Below, piece after piece: positions 20,712 through 30,784 of a stretch of 57,966 bases of DNA. The notes below the pieces were generated by a model, which did not search any database, had not been told where the DNA came from, and was given only the letters and a program-made list of their open reading frames with translations. The DNA is from an uncultured Opitutaceae bacterium. GTDB lineage: Bacteria > Verrucomicrobiota > Verrucomicrobiia > Opitutales > Opitutaceae. Each line of letters opens with the position of its first letter. Position 1 is the stretch's first letter. The position numbers and the translations under genes were made by a program. The stretch is taken from the NCBI GenBank assembly GCA_937889545.1, contig CALAOT010000010.1, positions 1 to 57,966 of the forward strand. Direction: 5' to 3'.

Positions 20712-21718
20712 GCGTTATGCATGAGCCAGGTCAGGTCGTTCAGAACGGCTCCGGTCCCGTTGGCGACCGCGGAGAGGGGATCGTCGGCGACCGTGACGGG
20801 CAGTCCGGTCTTGTCGCTGAGCAGCCTGTCGATGCCGCGCAGGAGCGATCCGCCGCCGGCCATCACGAATCCGCGGTCCACAAGGTCCGCCGAGAGCTCG
20901 GGGGGGCAGCGCTCAAGCGTCGTGCGTACCGCGTCCACGACCGCGGCGACCGTGTCCGAAAGAGCCTCGCGCACCTCCTGCGAGGTGATGTGGATCGTCT
21001 TGGGGAGGCCCGCGATCGAGTCGCGCCCCTTGACCTCCATGGAGAGCTCCTCGTCGAGAGGGTAGGCCGACCCGATCCGCATCTTGATCTCCTCCGCCGT
21101 CCGCTCCCCAATGAGCAGGTTGTACGCCCGCTTCATGTAGTTGATCACGGAGGTGTCCATCTCGTCGCCCGCGACGCGGATCGACTTGGAGAAAACGATG
21201 CCGTTTAGCGAGATGATGGCGATCTCCGTGGTTCCGCCGCCGATGTCGACGATCATGTTGGCCGCGGGCTCGTCTATCGGGAGGCCGACGCCGATCGCCG
21301 CCGCCATCGGCTCGGGAATGGTGATCACCTTGCGCGCGCCCGCGTGGGTCGCGCTGTCCATGACCGCGCGCTTCTCGACGGCGGTGATCCCGGACGGGAT
21401 CGCGATCACGACGCGGGGAGGCGCGCGGAAGCTCTGGCTCGCCTTCTGGATGAAGTAGCGCAGCATCGCCTCGGTCACGTCGAAGTCGGCGATGACGCCG
21501 TCCTTCATGGGGCGGATGGCGGTGATGTTGCCCGGCGTGCGCCCGAGCATGCGCTTGGCCTCGTCGCCCACGGCGCGGACCTTCCGGGTGACGGTGTCTA
21601 GGGCCACGACCGAGGGCTCGCGGAGCACGATGCCCTTGTCCTTGACGTACACGAGCGTGTTGGCCGTACCGAGATCTATGCCGATGTCGTTGGAAAAATA
21701 ACCGAAAAGGTTGGCCAT
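20708..21718 (-). CDS. mreB: Actin-like rod shape protein MreB
   Basis: MreB is the bacterial actin that guides side-wall synthesis. The 336-residue protein shows the phosphate-1 loop DIGIDLGTANTLVY, the phosphate-2 region NMIVDIGGGTTEIAIISL and the adenosine motif VMAGGGSLLRGIDRLL. It opens the mre operon; 332 bp of gene-free DNA lie upstream. An N-terminal amphipathic stretch (MANLFGYF) precedes the core. Confidence 0.98.
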   Translation of the reverse strand: MANLFGYFSNDIGIDLGTANTLVYVKDKGIVLREPSVVALDTVTRKVRAVGDEAKRMLGRTPGNITAIRPMKDGVIADFDVTEAMLRYFIQKASQSFRAPPRVVIAIPSGITAVEKRAVMDSATHAGARKVITIPEPMAAAIGVGLPIDEPAANMIVDIGGGTTEIAIISLNGIVFSKSIRVAGDEMDTSVINYMKRAYNLLIGERTAEEIKMRIGSAYPLDEELSMEVKGRDSIAGLPKTIHITSQEVREALSDTVAAVVDAVRTTLERCPPELSADLVDRGFVMAGGGSLLRGIDRLLSDKTGLPVTVADDPLSAVANGTGAVLNDLTWLMHNA

Positions 21719-22050
21719 GATCGCGTGCTGCGTGGGGCTGGATTCTCTGGCGTTGCCGCCGACGGAATCGAATGGGCGTCGCAGGCGCCTGTCAACGAGG
21801 GAAATACGGCGGTCAGGGCCGACGGAGGCCTCCGAAAGCGGCGATTTTCGGGGGAGGCAAAGCCGTGCCTGGAATCCTGCTCGTGCAAGGGTTGGCGGTT
21901 ATCCTCGCCGTCGCTGGCGCGCGCATCCTAAACCCCGGCGCCCAGGAGGTGCTGCGGCACGGGGACGAGATCCTCGCGATTGGCGCGCCCGGCCGGATCC
22001 GCGGGTGGCTGAACGAAAGGCCCGCCCAGGGCGGGCCGGCGGCCGCGCCC
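21719..22050. other. Intergenic region between tatA and mreB
   Basis: This 332-bp stretch lies between the tatA stop and the mreB start, both on the minus strand. It must hold the mreB promoter and it contains the tatA terminator. A plus-strand open frame crosses it but shows no recognisable protein. Confidence 0.6.
22011..22037 (-). terminator. Rho-independent terminator of the dnaG-rpoD-tatA operon
   Basis: GGCCCGCCC and GGGCGGGCC (22019-22037) form a perfect 9-bp arm pair separated by one base. On the minus strand the stem is followed by TTTCGTTC. It begins 14 bp after the tatA stop, where the operon should end. Confidence 0.8.
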
Positions 22051-22290
22051 CTAGTTTGACCCGGGCGTCCCGGGCGATTCCGGCTTCTTCGGCTCCTCCT
22101 TCGCGGGAGGGGCGGGGGGGTCGTCATCCCGGGAGGCCTTCTTGAATTCCTTCATGGACTGCCCGAGGCCCTTTGCGAGGGCCGGGAGCTTCGTCCCGCC
22201 GAAAAGCAGAAGAAGAACGAGAAGGATGAGGACCCATTCCCCGCCGCCGCTGGGAATCAATCCGGCCATCTGGACGTCGAAGGGTGCCAT
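22051..22290 (-). CDS. tatA: Twin-arginine translocase subunit TatA/E
   Basis: TatA oligomers form the conduct through which folded Tat substrates cross the membrane. The 79-residue protein has a short N-terminal segment, one membrane helix (WVLILLVLLLLFGG) and the diagnostic FGGTKLPALAKGLGQSMKEFKK, followed by an acidic, proline-rich tail. It lies 49 bp downstream of rpoD on the same strand and ends in a strong terminator. Confidence 0.93.
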   Translation of the reverse strand: MAPFDVQMAGLIPSGGGEWVLILLVLLLLFGGTKLPALAKGLGQSMKEFKKASRDDDPPAPPAKEEPKKPESPGTPGSN

Positions 22291-22339
22291 GGCCTGAATC
22301 TAGCCCGGATTGCCTTCTACGCAAGAGCGTTCGGCGCCC

Positions 22340-24124
22340 CTAGGGCCGGGGCGGTCGCAGCGACGCGGCCACCTTGAGCAGGTTCTGGGCGTTGTCGATC
22401 TGCTCCGCGTCGAAGAAGCCGTGCAGCTGGCGGATGCGCGTGGGATGGCGCATCTTGCGCAGCGCCTTCGCCTCGATCTGGCGGATGCGCTCGCGGGTCA
22501 CCTTGAACTGCTTGCCCACCTCCTCGAGCGTCCTGCTGTAGCCGTCGACCAGGCCGAAGCGCAGCGACAGCACGCGCCGCTCCCGCTCGGTGAGCGTGTC
22601 GAGGACGTCGATGATCTTCTCGCGCAGGAGCGAGTACGCCGTCATGTCGTACGGGTTCTCCGCCGACTTGTCCTCGATGAAGTCCCCGAACGAGGTGTCG
22701 TCGCCGTCGCCGACGGGGGACTGGAGCGAGATCGGCTGCTGCGCCATCTTCATGATCTGCTGGACGCGGTCGACGGGCAGGTTCATCTCGTCGGCCACCT
22801 CGTCGGGGGTGGGCTCGTGGCCGTACTCCTGGAGCAGCTGCTTCTGGACCTGCATGACCTTGTTCAGGGTCTCGATCATGTGGACCGGGATGCGGATGGT
22901 CCGGGCCTGGTCCGCGATCGATCGCGTGATCGCCTGGCGGATCCACCAGGTCGCGTAGGTGGAGAACTTGTAACCCCTGCGGTACTCGAACTTCTCCACC
23001 GCCTTCATCAGGCCCATGTTGCCCTCCTGGATCAGGTCCAGGAAAGAGAGGCCGCGGTTGGTGTATTTCTTCGCGATCGAGATCACCAGCCGGAGGTTGG
23101 CCTCGACCATCTCGGTCTTGGCGCGGTGGGCCTCGCGGACGTGGGTCATCGTGTGGTGGAAGACCTCGACCAGGCGGGCGGGCGCGATCCTCTGCTCGAG
23201 CTCGACGTGGCGCAGCCGGTTGTTGATCGCCCGGGTGTCGATCGAGGCGTCCTTCTTCGTCTTCGGGTGCTTGGCGCGCTCGAGCTGGATGTGGGCCGTC
23301 TCGACCTCCTCGAGGACGGGCCGCACCTGCTCGAGATACTCCTCGTAGACCTTCAGCTTGAAGTAGAACTTCGGGAAGTTCGCCCTGAGCGCGGTATCGC
23401 GCCTGCGGAACTTCGCAAGGGCCCTCTTGCGGTCCGGCTCGCTGCGGGCCTTCGCCTGCTCGATCCAGGCCTCGGCCACCCCGGCCTCGTTCTTCTGCGT
23501 CGTCTCGACCAGCTTGGGCAGCGTCCTGAAGTAGGCGTCGCGGCTCTCGATCTTCTTGTCGATGACGATCCGGTCGAACCGCTCCTCGCGGTTGAGCAAC
23601 TTGGCGCCGAGGACGGCGATGTAGCCGCCCACCGCCGATGCGTGGAAAAGGGCCTCCTGGGCCTTGAGCTCGGCGTTCTCGATCCGCTTCGAGATCTCGA
23701 CCTCCTGCTCGCGCGTCAGGAGCGGCACCTGCCCCATCTGCTTGAGGTACATCCGCACCGGGTCGTCGAGGATGTCGTTCTGCGACGAGCGGGACTCCTC
23801 CTCCTCGGCCTCCTCCTGGCGCTGCTTGTAATCCTCAACCTGGTCGGGCTCCAGGATCTCGATCTCAAGGTTCTGGAGGATGGAGAGGACGTTATCGATC
23901 TCCTCCTGGTTCTCGATCGACTCGGGCAGCGCCTCGTTGATGTCGTCGAACGTCAGGTACCCTTGCTCCTTCGAAAGCCGGATAAGCTGGCGGATCTTCT
24001 CGTTGATGCCCCCGATCGGGACCGCGGCATCGCCGGCCTCGGCCGGCGCCTGCGGGACGTTGGCGAGCGCGTTCTCGACGGCTTCGGGATGGTGGTTGTC
24101 GCCTTGTTTGGCTTTGCGCGGCAT
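22340..24124 (-). CDS. rpoD: Primary RNA polymerase sigma factor (sigma-70)
   Basis: This is the housekeeping sigma factor. The 594-residue protein has an N-terminal 1.1-like region ([20 protein letters not shown]), region 1.2 ([24 protein letters not shown]), a charged non-conserved region and regions 2-4. The -10 recognition helix reads [20 protein letters not shown]. The -35 helix-turn-helix reads [20 protein letters not shown]. It follows dnaG by 35 bp in the classical dnaG-rpoD order. Confidence 0.98.
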   Translation of the reverse strand: MPRKAKQGDNHHPEAVENALANVPQAPAEAGDAAVPIGGINEKIRQLIRLSKEQGYLTFDDINEALPESIENQEEIDNVLSILQNLEIEILEPDQVEDYKQRQEEAEEEESRSSQNDILDDPVRMYLKQMGQVPLLTREQEVEISKRIENAELKAQEALFHASAVGGYIAVLGAKLLNREERFDRIVIDKKIESRDAYFRTLPKLVETTQKNEAGVAEAWIEQAKARSEPDRKRALAKFRRRDTALRANFPKFYFKLKVYEEYLEQVRPVLEEVETAHIQLERAKHPKTKKDASIDTRAINNRLRHVELEQRIAPARLVEVFHHTMTHVREAHRAKTEMVEANLRLVISIAKKYTNRGLSFLDLIQEGNMGLMKAVEKFEYRRGYKFSTYATWWIRQAITRSIADQARTIRIPVHMIETLNKVMQVQKQLLQEYGHEPTPDEVADEMNLPVDRVQQIMKMAQQPISLQSPVGDGDDTSFGDFIEDKSAENPYDMTAYSLLREKIIDVLDTLTERERRVLSLRFGLVDGYSRTLEEVGKQFKVTRERIRQIEAKALRKMRHPTRIRQLHGFFDAEQIDNAQNLLKVAASLRPPRP

Positions 24125-24159
24125 GTGGGAGGGGGCCAGGGGATTACGAAAAGAACACC

Positions 24160-26010
24160 TTATCCCGCCGCGGTAAGCGAAACCGGCTGGCGGAGCTGGC
24201 GTTGCAGGTCAGATAACTCCCTTAGTAGTGACGATGGGTCATCGTTAAAGTCCGATGGGGTCTTAGCTAATGCAAGTTCTATTTGGCGGATCCGCGGCCC
24301 GAGCGCGCGGTCCCGGAGCCTGCGGATCCCCTCGCGGGCGACCTTGAAGGGATCGTCCAGCACCGGCACGTCAAAGAGCAGGGATGCGACAAGCGACTTC
24401 TCATCATCGCTTTCCATCAGCGCCTCGAGGTGGTCGCGGCCGGGCCAGCTGCCGTTCTCCAGTTCGCCCAGGAACCGGTTCAGAAGGATGCCGGCGGTCT
24501 GCCCTTGGTCGATCCAGTCATGGGGGATGGCGGCGCTGAGCGGCCGGCCGAGCGTCTCGAAGTGCAGGCACAGGCGGAGCAGGTCGTGCTCGGGCGCCAC
24601 GGTAGCCGGGTCCCGGGTTGCCGGCGGCGCCGAGGGCGGGCGCGCCGGCGAGCGGTCCGCGCGCCCGACAAGCCGCCTGAGGTCGCTCTGGAGCGCCGAG
24701 GCGGGCAGGCTCAGGTGCGCCGCCGCCTCGGATATGAACGCGGCGCGCGACACCTCGCTGTCCGCCGCGGCGATGATCCCAAGGACAGCCTGGGCGGCCC
24801 GGGACCTCTGCTCCGATGTCGCCGTGGAGGGCGAGGGGAGGGAGGCCCGGCACGCGAACGCGATCGCCGAGAGCGACGCCTTGCGGACCTGCTCGTACGC
24901 GGCGATGCCCCGTTCGAGAAAAAGCAGGTCGGGATCGACCTTGGCGCCGCCGACCGGCGTCAGGAAGCGCACCTCGAGGCCCGCCCGGAGCGCCATCGGC
25001 AGCATCCGCAGGGCGGCCTTCTGGCCGGCCTCGTCGCTGTCGAAGAAGCACTCCGCCTCGACGTGGTAGCGGCGCATCAGCGCGATCTGGCCCTCCGTGA
25101 TCGAAGTTCCTTGGGGGGCGACCGCGGTCTTCAGGCCCACGGACCAGCACCTGAGCGCGTCCAGCTGGCCCTCGACCATGACGAAGGGCCGGCCGTCGCC
25201 GACGGCCGTCCGGGCGCGGTCCAGGTTGAACAGCAGGTTTCCCTTCGTGAAGATCGGCGTCTCCGGCGAGTTGACATACTTCGCCTCCCGGGCCGGGTCG
25301 TCCTCCGGCGTGAGGGCGGTCTGCCTTGCGGTGAACGCCACGACGCGGCCCTGGTGGTCCCGGATCGGGATCATGAGCCGGCCCCTGAAGCGGGACCGGA
25401 GGGCGCCCGTGGTGATCATCGCGTCCTCCCGGATGAAGAAAAGCCCGCATTGGCGGACCGCTTCCTCCGAGTACTTTCGCCTGAGGATCGCGGCGCCGAG
25501 CCCGCCTCCGTCCGGAGCGGCGGCGCCTATCGCGAACTCCTCGGCCAGCCCGGGCGGGAACCGGCGCTCGCCGGCCCAGTAGGCCCTCATGAAGTCGCCC
25601 GCGGGTCCGGCCGCCTTGAACGACTCATGGAAGTGCGCGGCCGCCTGGTCGTGCAGGTCGAACAGCTCCTGGCGCAGGGACCGCTCCTCCCGGCTCGGCC
25701 CCGACCCCGCCTCGTATTCGATGGCGACGCCGTAGCGCTGGCCGAGCGCCTCGACGGCCTCCGTGAACGACATCTGCTCGGTCTCGCGGACAAACGTGAT
25801 CGCGTCGCCCGCCTTCCCGCATCCGAAGCACTTGTAGAAGCCCTTGTCGGCGTCGACATGGAACGAGGGGGTCTTCTCGTTGTGGAAGGGGCACAGACCC
25901 TTCAGCCGCGCCCCGCCCGCCTTGCGCAGCGTCACAACCCGCGAGACGACCTCGGCGAGGTTGACGCGTAGCTTCAGGTCGCGGACGCTGCTGGGCTTGA
26001 TGACGGGCAT
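24160..26010 (-). CDS. dnaG: DNA primase
   Basis: DnaG makes RNA primers for replication. The 616-residue protein opens with a CHC2 zinc ribbon (C40, H43, C61, C64: [13 protein letters not shown] ... [11 protein letters not shown]). A TOPRIM domain follows with [10 protein letters not shown] and the acidic pair in [13 protein letters not shown]-terminal helicase-binding region completes it. I chose the ATG at 26010 ([16 protein letters not shown]); the much longer open frame upstream is antisense to the DUF362-like gene. It leads the dnaG-rpoD-tatA operon. Confidence 0.96.
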   Translation of the reverse strand: MPVIKPSSVRDLKLRVNLAEVVSRVVTLRKAGGARLKGLCPFHNEKTPSFHVDADKGFYKCFGCGKAGDAITFVRETEQMSFTEAVEALGQRYGVAIEYEAGSGPSREERSLRQELFDLHDQAAAHFHESFKAAGPAGDFMRAYWAGERRFPPGLAEEFAIGAAAPDGGGLGAAILRRKYSEEAVRQCGLFFIREDAMITTGALRSRFRGRLMIPIRDHQGRVVAFTARQTALTPEDDPAREAKYVNSPETPIFTKGNLLFNLDRARTAVGDGRPFVMVEGQLDALRCWSVGLKTAVAPQGTSITEGQIALMRRYHVEAECFFDSDEAGQKAALRMLPMALRAGLEVRFLTPVGGAKVDPDLLFLERGIAAYEQVRKASLSAIAFACRASLPSPSTATSEQRSRAAQAVLGIIAAADSEVSRAAFISEAAAHLSLPASALQSDLRRLVGRADRSPARPPSAPPATRDPATVAPEHDLLRLCLHFETLGRPLSAAIPHDWIDQGQTAGILLNRFLGELENGSWPGRDHLEALMESDDEKSLVASLLFDVPVLDDPFKVAREGIRRLRDRALGPRIRQIELALAKTPSDFNDDPSSLLRELSDLQRQLRQPVSLTAAG

Positions 26011-26085
26011 GGACCGCGGTCGGGCCTTTCGGCCGGCCCCACCGCGAGGGAAAGAAATCACTTTCAACCGCGGCGCCGGGCTGTC

Positions 26086-26135
26086 AAGTTTGCCGGCCTC
26101 TTCGATCGGGCCGGCCAAACTTTGTGGAAACTTTG
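26086..26135. promoter_or_regulatory. Inverted and direct repeats between dnaG and a divergent gene
   Basis: AAGTTTG-CCGGCC (26086-26098) and GGCCGG-C-CAAACTT (26109-26122) form a long stem with one extra base. AAACTTTG then occurs twice, at 26117-26124 and 26128-26135, 11 bp apart, which is one helical turn. The site lies in the 159-bp gap between divergent start codons and may be an operator. Confidence 0.4.
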
Positions 26136-26169
26136 CCGGGCCGCGGGCGACATACTCACAATACACACC

Positions 26170-27213
26170 ATGCGCATCCTCCAGCTCGCCGCCCTTGCCG
26201 CCTGCCTTGCCTCGATCGAGGCGACCGTCTGCCGGGCCGACTTCAAGCCCGAGGTGCAGCGGGAGCCCAAGGAGCCCGTGTGGCAGGCGCACCTGGGGGC
26301 GTTCACCGACGCCGACTACGATTCTGCCGTCGAGAAGCTCATCTCGGCCTACGAGAAGGACAGGGGAAGCGCGATAAAGCCGGGCGCGAAGAGGAAGGTC
26401 GGGCTCAAGATCTATTCGGACTCGGGCCCCGGGATGGCCACCCCGGTCCCGCTTGTCAGGGGCGTCATTGCGGCCCTGGAGAGGCGCGGGTACGCCAACA
26501 GGAGCATCTTCCTCGTCGGGCTGAACCAGCTCCGGCTCAGGATGACCGGCTACCTGCCGTCGCTCGTGACGGGCGAGACCCCGTTCAAGGGAAACCCGGT
26601 CTACGTGCTCGAGTCCAACCGGTACTACGACCCCGTCTGGTTCTACGACAGCCCGCTTCCCGAGCGCTTCGACCCGATCTTCGCCGCCCACCAGACCGAG
26701 GGCGTGCCGAACACGTCGACGAAGGACGAGGACCGCAAGAGCTTCCTGGCGACCCCGCTCTTCCTCGACACCGACTTCTGGATCAACCTTCCCGTCTACA
26801 CCGACCACCAGGTGCTGGGCGTGAACGGCGCGCTCGTGAACGCGACGCTCTGGAACGCGTCGAACACCGCGCGTTTCTTCCGCTCGCCCGCCACGGCGCC
26901 CGCGGCCGTCGCCGAGATGAGCGCGATCCCGGAGCTGCGCCAGACCTGGCTCCTGAGCATCGCGAGCCTCGAGCACTACCAGTTCATCGGCGGCCCCTTC
27001 TTCAACTCCCTGTACACACGGTCCGAGCCGCTGGTCTGGCTGGGCACCGATCCCGTGATGTTGGACACCCTGATGCGCGTCCGGATCAACCAGTGGCGCC
27101 GCAAGGAGGGGTTTGAGCCGATCTCGGACGAGATCCGGACCCTGGAATTCGCCGAGACGCTCGGCGTCGGCTCGACGCTCGTCAAGAGCGCGAGGATCAT
27201 CGACGTAAACTGA
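26170..27213 (+). CDS. Secreted DUF362-like protein
   Basis: The 347-residue protein begins with a likely signal peptide ([23 protein letters not shown]). Its core, [20 protein letters not shown] followed by a stretch linking residue numbering to [16 protein letters not shown], resembles DUF362 proteins. Their function is not established. No iron-sulfur cysteines are seen. I chose the ATG at 26170 because it places the hydrophobic segment at the N-terminus. It is divergent from dnaG. Confidence 0.6.
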   Translation: MRILQLAALAACLASIEATVCRADFKPEVQREPKEPVWQAHLGAFTDADYDSAVEKLISAYEKDRGSAIKPGAKRKVGLKIYSDSGPGMATPVPLVRGVIAALERRGYANRSIFLVGLNQLRLRMTGYLPSLVTGETPFKGNPVYVLESNRYYDPVWFYDSPLPERFDPIFAAHQTEGVPNTSTKDEDRKSFLATPLFLDTDFWINLPVYTDHQVLGVNGALVNATLWNASNTARFFRSPATAPAAVAEMSAIPELRQTWLLSIASLEHYQFIGGPFFNSLYTRSEPLVWLGTDPVMLDTLMRVRINQWRRKEGFEPISDEIRTLEFAETLGVGSTLVKSARIIDVN

Positions 27214-27276
27214 GCGGGCGCCCGCCACAAACGTCTTGTCACACCTGCGGCCCGTGCGCACGCTCGCGGTTCCCCG

Positions 27277-27651
27277 ATGACCCCGGCCGCGTACCTTCCG
27301 TTCCTGATCCAGGCCCTCCTCGCGGCGGGACTGACCGGCTTCATCATCGGCTTGAGCGCGCTGCTGGGCCAGCGCGCGAAGCACACGCCCATCAAGGATT
27401 CGGCCTACGAGTGCGGCATCGCGGGCGAGGGGGTCGTCCACAGCCGCTTCTCGGTCAAGTTCTACGTCACCGCGCTCCTTTTCATGCTCTTCGACCTCGA
27501 GATCGTGATCCTCGTGCCCTGGGTCTTCGTCTACCGCGAGTTTCTCCACCAGCACATCCCCATCCTGGCGCCCATCCTTTTCTTCATCTTTGTCCTCGTG
27601 CTCGGCCTTGGGTACGAAATCAGGAAGGGCGCGCTCGAGTGGGAGCGCTGA
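27277..27651 (+). CDS. nuoA: NADH-quinone oxidoreductase subunit A
   Basis: NuoA is a small membrane subunit of respiratory complex I. The 124-residue protein has three membrane helices and the family motif KDSAYECGIAG, with the conserved cysteine, followed by RFSVKFYVTALLFMLFDLEIV. No other complex I gene is next to it; the following gene, 15 bp on, is a diadenylate cyclase fusion. The remaining nuo genes are presumably elsewhere. Confidence 0.93.
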   Translation: MTPAAYLPFLIQALLAAGLTGFIIGLSALLGQRAKHTPIKDSAYECGIAGEGVVHSRFSVKFYVTALLFMLFDLEIVILVPWVFVYREFLHQHIPILAPILFFIFVLVLGLGYEIRKGALEWER

Positions 27652-27666
27652 GCGGCGGGTCGGGTC

Positions 27667-29010
27667 ATGCGGCTAGACAAGATCATCGCCCGGAGCCGCA
27701 TCATCGACCTGCGGAGCCTCACGCTTGAGGCGGCGCTCGAGGAGCTCCTCGACGTCTGCATCGCCAAGTTTCCCGACCTGAAGCGCGAGTCGATCCTGAA
27801 GGGCCTGCTCGCCCGCGAGACCACGATGACCACCTACCTGGGGCTCGGGGTCGCCCTGCCCCACGTCCGGGTCAGGACGTCGAGGCGCTACATCCTGGCG
27901 ATCGGCCGCAGCCGCGCCGGGATGCGCCACCACGGCGCGATGTCCGGCGAGCGCGTGCACCTGATCATCATGCTGATCGCGGGCGAATCGGCGCGCGACA
28001 CCCTCCAGGTGCTCGCGTCGATCGGCAGGCTCGTGCGCGAGAGGGAGATCGTGGACAGCTTCGTGGACGCGCCCGACCTGGACACGCTCTATGAGAGGCT
28101 GCTGGGCGGCTTTGGCGGGATGAGGCCGATCCAGGCGCAGCAGAACCGGGTCAACCGGCTCATGTTCCGCCAGGCCGAGCACGTGGCTCGGGGGGCCGGC
28201 TGCAGCGCGACCATGGTCTTCGGGGACACGTTCATCGGGGGGATCGAGCCGGCGGCCCTGAGGCCCAGGCTCAAGACGATCCTGGTCACCCGCAACCCCA
28301 TCGAGCCGGGCGAGGGCGGGAGCAACTTCACCGACACGATCCAGGTCCGCTCGTTCTCGAGCCAGCGCATGGCGCAGCTGCGAAGCGCGCTCCTTGTCGC
28401 CCTCACCCGCGGCCTGATCTCGTTCAACGACAGGATCTGCTGCATCGGGGGGATCACGGGAAGCAACCAGTTCGACACGATCGTGGTCGCGGAGATCGAG
28501 CGCGAGTTCCAGACGCTGCTGTCGGGGCCGTCCACCGACCTCCTCCCGGAGGACGTGGAGCCCGAGGTCCTCGAGAGGGTGCTGGCCGTGGCGACCGAGC
28601 TCGCGGTCGAGGGCCGGGAGGGCCGGCCGGTCGGCTGCCTCTTCGTGGTCGGCGACACGGCGAAGGTCGAGGAGTTCACCAAGCCCCTCGTCCTCAACCC
28701 GTTCTACGGGTACAAGGAGGAGGATCGCAACATCCTCAACCCGTTCATGGACGAGACGGTGAAGGAATACTCGTCGATCGACGGCGCTTTCGTGATCCGG
28801 GGCGACGGGGTCGTCGAGGCGGCCGGAAGCCTGGTGCAGGCGACCGGCAACGCGGTCACTCTTCCAAGCGGGCTCGGCAGCCGCCACGCGGCGGCGGCGG
28901 CCATCAGCGTGGCGGCCAACTGCATCGCGATCGCCGTGTCGTCGAGCACGGGCCAGGTCACGCTCTTCCGCCGCGGGGTCATGCTTCCGCTGACGGAGCG
29001 GCGCCGCTAG
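27667..29010 (+). CDS. PTS EIIA-like / diadenylate cyclase fusion protein
   Basis: This 447-residue protein has three parts. Residues 1-150 look like a PTS EIIA (mannitol/fructose, Ntr) domain with the phosphorylatable histidine at 66 in [11 protein letters not shown]. Residues 155-285 ([34 protein letters not shown]) resemble the pyruvate-kinase C-like domain found before archaeal-type DAC domains. Residues 295-440 are a DisA_N diadenylate cyclase domain with DGA at 372-374 and [11 protein letters not shown] at 404-414, ending [16 protein letters not shown] domains make c-di-AMP from two ATP. The usual RHR motif is RHA here, so activity is not certain. It lies 15 bp after nuoA and is probably soluble, as no membrane helix is seen. 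Confidence 0.82.
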   Translation: MRLDKIIARSRIIDLRSLTLEAALEELLDVCIAKFPDLKRESILKGLLARETTMTTYLGLGVALPHVRVRTSRRYILAIGRSRAGMRHHGAMSGERVHLIIMLIAGESARDTLQVLASIGRLVREREIVDSFVDAPDLDTLYERLLGGFGGMRPIQAQQNRVNRLMFRQAEHVARGAGCSATMVFGDTFIGGIEPAALRPRLKTILVTRNPIEPGEGGSNFTDTIQVRSFSSQRMAQLRSALLVALTRGLISFNDRICCIGGITGSNQFDTIVVAEIEREFQTLLSGPSTDLLPEDVEPEVLERVLAVATELAVEGREGRPVGCLFVVGDTAKVEEFTKPLVLNPFYGYKEEDRNILNPFMDETVKEYSSIDGAFVIRGDGVVEAAGSLVQATGNAVTLPSGLGSRHAAAAAISVAANCIAIAVSSSTGQVTLFRRGVMLPLTERRR

Positions 29011-29087
29011 GCGGGCCCCCTGCGGAAGTTTGGGGTTGCGCGGCGCCGGGGGCAGGTTCCTTCTGGGCGTTCAATCTCCCAATTCCC

Positions 29088-29252
29088 ATGCAAGAACTCG
29101 TAACGCTGGAGTGCACCGAAGCCCGCAAGGAGGGCAAACCCGTTTCCCGCTACCTGACGACGCGCAACAAGAAGACCGTGACGGAGCGCATCCAGAAGAA
29201 GAAGTACAACCCACACCTGAAGCGCCACACGCTTCACAAGGAGATCAAGTAG
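29088..29252 (+). CDS. rpmG: 50S ribosomal protein L33
   Basis: A 54-residue protein starts at [18 protein letters not shown] and contains [11 protein letters not shown] and [17 protein letters not shown], the L33 pattern. It lacks the paired zinc cysteines, so it is the zinc-free form. The frame differs from the longer open frame crossing the region. It lies 77 bp after the cyclase fusion gene. Confidence 0.93.
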   Translation: MQELVTLECTEARKEGKPVSRYLTTRNKKTVTERIQKKKYNPHLKRHTLHKEIK

Positions 29253-29273
29253 GGGAACTTCTGCCGGGCGGTG

Positions 29274-29552
29274 TCAGTGCTGCTTTCCGCCGGCGGTAGA
29301 AAAGGGGAGGGAGGATCCCGGTCCGGGATGGGCGAGGTTCTGCCTGCGCGCGGCGCGCCAGCCTTCCCGGTGCTTGCGGATCCAGTCCAGGAGGGCGCGT
29401 TCGAACCCGATGTCGTATCCCAAGCGCTCGGATTCCAGCCACTTGTGCTTCAGGATCTCCTCGCGCTCGGCAAGGAACTCCTGGTAGAGGCTCGACTGCT
29501 TCACAAACTCACGAGACGACGCCACGGGGGGCTCTTTGTTGGGCGATATCAT
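29274..29552 (-). CDS. Small conserved hypothetical protein
   Basis: This 92-residue protein contains SREFVKQSSLYQEFLAEREE and HKWLESERLGYDIGFERALL followed by DWIRKHREGWR. The second block resembles the helical KHKWYxSEKxGxDIG-type segment found in DUF4032 proteins, but I cannot confirm the family. There is no signal peptide. It is convergent with rpmG and 73 bp downstream of mrp, on mrp's strand. Function unknown. Confidence 0.65.
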   Translation of the reverse strand: MISPNKEPPVASSREFVKQSSLYQEFLAEREEILKHKWLESERLGYDIGFERALLDWIRKHREGWRAARRQNLAHPGPGSSLPFSTAGGKQH

Positions 29553-29625
29553 TCAACGCGTCCGATGAAACCTAGGTTCTGAGCAACGGCGCGGTCGTGT
29601 CAATGCAGACAATTTCGCGCGCTTT

Positions 29626-30717
29626 TTACGCGGGCCCCTGCTCGGCCTTTTCGAGCCGCCCGAGCAGCGCCTCGGCGATTCCCCGGAACACCCCGGCCGC
29701 GGAGCCCTCCGGGTGGCTCACCGCTATGGGCATCCCGCTGTCGCCCCCCTCGCGTATCTCCGGGACCAGGGGGACCTGCCCAAGGAGCACGGTGCCCAGC
29801 CTCTCGGCGGTCGCGGCCCCCCCGCCGGAGCCGAAGAGCAGGTGTTTTTGACCCGAGGGGTCGATGAAATGGCTCATGTTCTCGGCGACCCCCAGGAGCG
29901 GCACGTTGACCTTCTGGAACATGAGCCCCCCCTTGATCGCCACCCGGGTCGCGGCGGGCTGCGGGGTCGTGACGATGAGCGCGCCATCCAGGGGCAGGGT
30001 CTGCACCAGCGAAAGCTGGGCGTCCCCGGTGCCGGGCGGCAGGTCGATCAGAAGCACGTCGAGTTCGCCCCATTTCACGTTCTGGACGAACTGCTGCACC
30101 GTCTTCATGACCATCGGGCCGCGCCAGACCACGGGGGTGTCGTCGTCCACCAGGAACCCCATGCTCATCACCTTGACCCCGTGCTTCTCCAGAGGGACCA
30201 GGACGGATTCGGAGCCCTCGCCCTCGACCTCCGGCCTGCCATGGAGCCCGATCATGAGCGGAACGCTCGGCCCGTAGATGTCGATGTCCATGAGCCCCAC
30301 CCGGCCGGGCCGCCCGCGGGCCGAAAGTACCTGGGCGAGCCCGCATGCGAGGTTGACTGCAAACGTGCTCTTGCCCACGCCCCCCTTTCCCGAGGCGATC
30401 GCGACGGAGTGGCGGATGCCCTTCGGGGCCCCGAGCGCGCCCTTGGCGGGGTCGCCGGCCGGGGCAGGCGCCCGGGCGGCCTGGACGGAGATCTCGACGA
30501 TCGCGTGGCTCACGCCGGGGAGCGAGCGCAGGGTTTGCTCGACGTCGTCCTTGAGCTGCCTCGGCACCTTTGGGTCGTTCGTGGTGACGGCGAGGGCGAC
30601 ATGCGCGACGCCCTCCTCGAATCCGACCGACTTGACCAGGCCGAACGAAACGATGTCCCGGCTGAACCCGGGATACCTCACCTTCCTGAGCTGTTCCATG
30701 ATGGTATCGGTCGTCAC
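29626..30717 (-). CDS. mrp: Mrp/ApbC/NBP35-family iron-sulfur carrier ATPase
   Basis: Mrp proteins load or carry Fe-S clusters using a deviant Walker A ATPase. The N-terminal 90 residues form a MIP18/DUF59 domain (RKVRYPGFSRDIVSFGLVKS). The P-loop ASGKGGVGKST follows, then LMDIDIYGPSVPLM and DLPPGTGDAQLSLVQ. The CxxC of many Mrp proteins, which should follow AENMSHF, is absent here (the segment reads FIDPSGQKHLLFG), so cluster binding may differ. The GTG at 30717 gives MTTDTIMEQLRKV, a family-like start; the ATG at 30699 is an alternative. It is divergent from the TolB-like gene. Confidence 0.92.
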   Translation of the reverse strand: MTTDTIMEQLRKVRYPGFSRDIVSFGLVKSVGFEEGVAHVALAVTTNDPKVPRQLKDDVEQTLRSLPGVSHAIVEISVQAARAPAPAGDPAKGALGAPKGIRHSVAIASGKGGVGKSTFAVNLACGLAQVLSARGRPGRVGLMDIDIYGPSVPLMIGLHGRPEVEGEGSESVLVPLEKHGVKVMSMGFLVDDDTPVVWRGPMVMKTVQQFVQNVKWGELDVLLIDLPPGTGDAQLSLVQTLPLDGALIVTTPQPAATRVAIKGGLMFQKVNVPLLGVAENMSHFIDPSGQKHLLFGSGGGAATAERLGTVLLGQVPLVPEIREGGDSGMPIAVSHPEGSAAGVFRGIAEALLGRLEKAEQGPA

Positions 30718-30784
30718 GTCGCAATAAAGAGTTGTTATGCGCCGCTTGCGCGCAAATAGAAATGTGGCACAAGCGACTAAAACC

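Noticed and set aside
21772..22059. Plus-strand open frame between tatA and mreB
   Set aside because: It has one hydrophobic run but no family pattern and runs through the tatA terminator.
22310..25069. 919-residue plus-strand open frame
   Set aside because: It is the mirror of rpoD and dnaG, rich in Leu/Asp/Arg, with no domain; a high-GC shadow.
26011..27555. Open frame extending dnaG upstream to give a 1131-residue protein
   Set aside because: It is antisense to the DUF362-like gene and nuoA, and its sequence is low-complexity charged repeats; DnaG starts properly at 26010.
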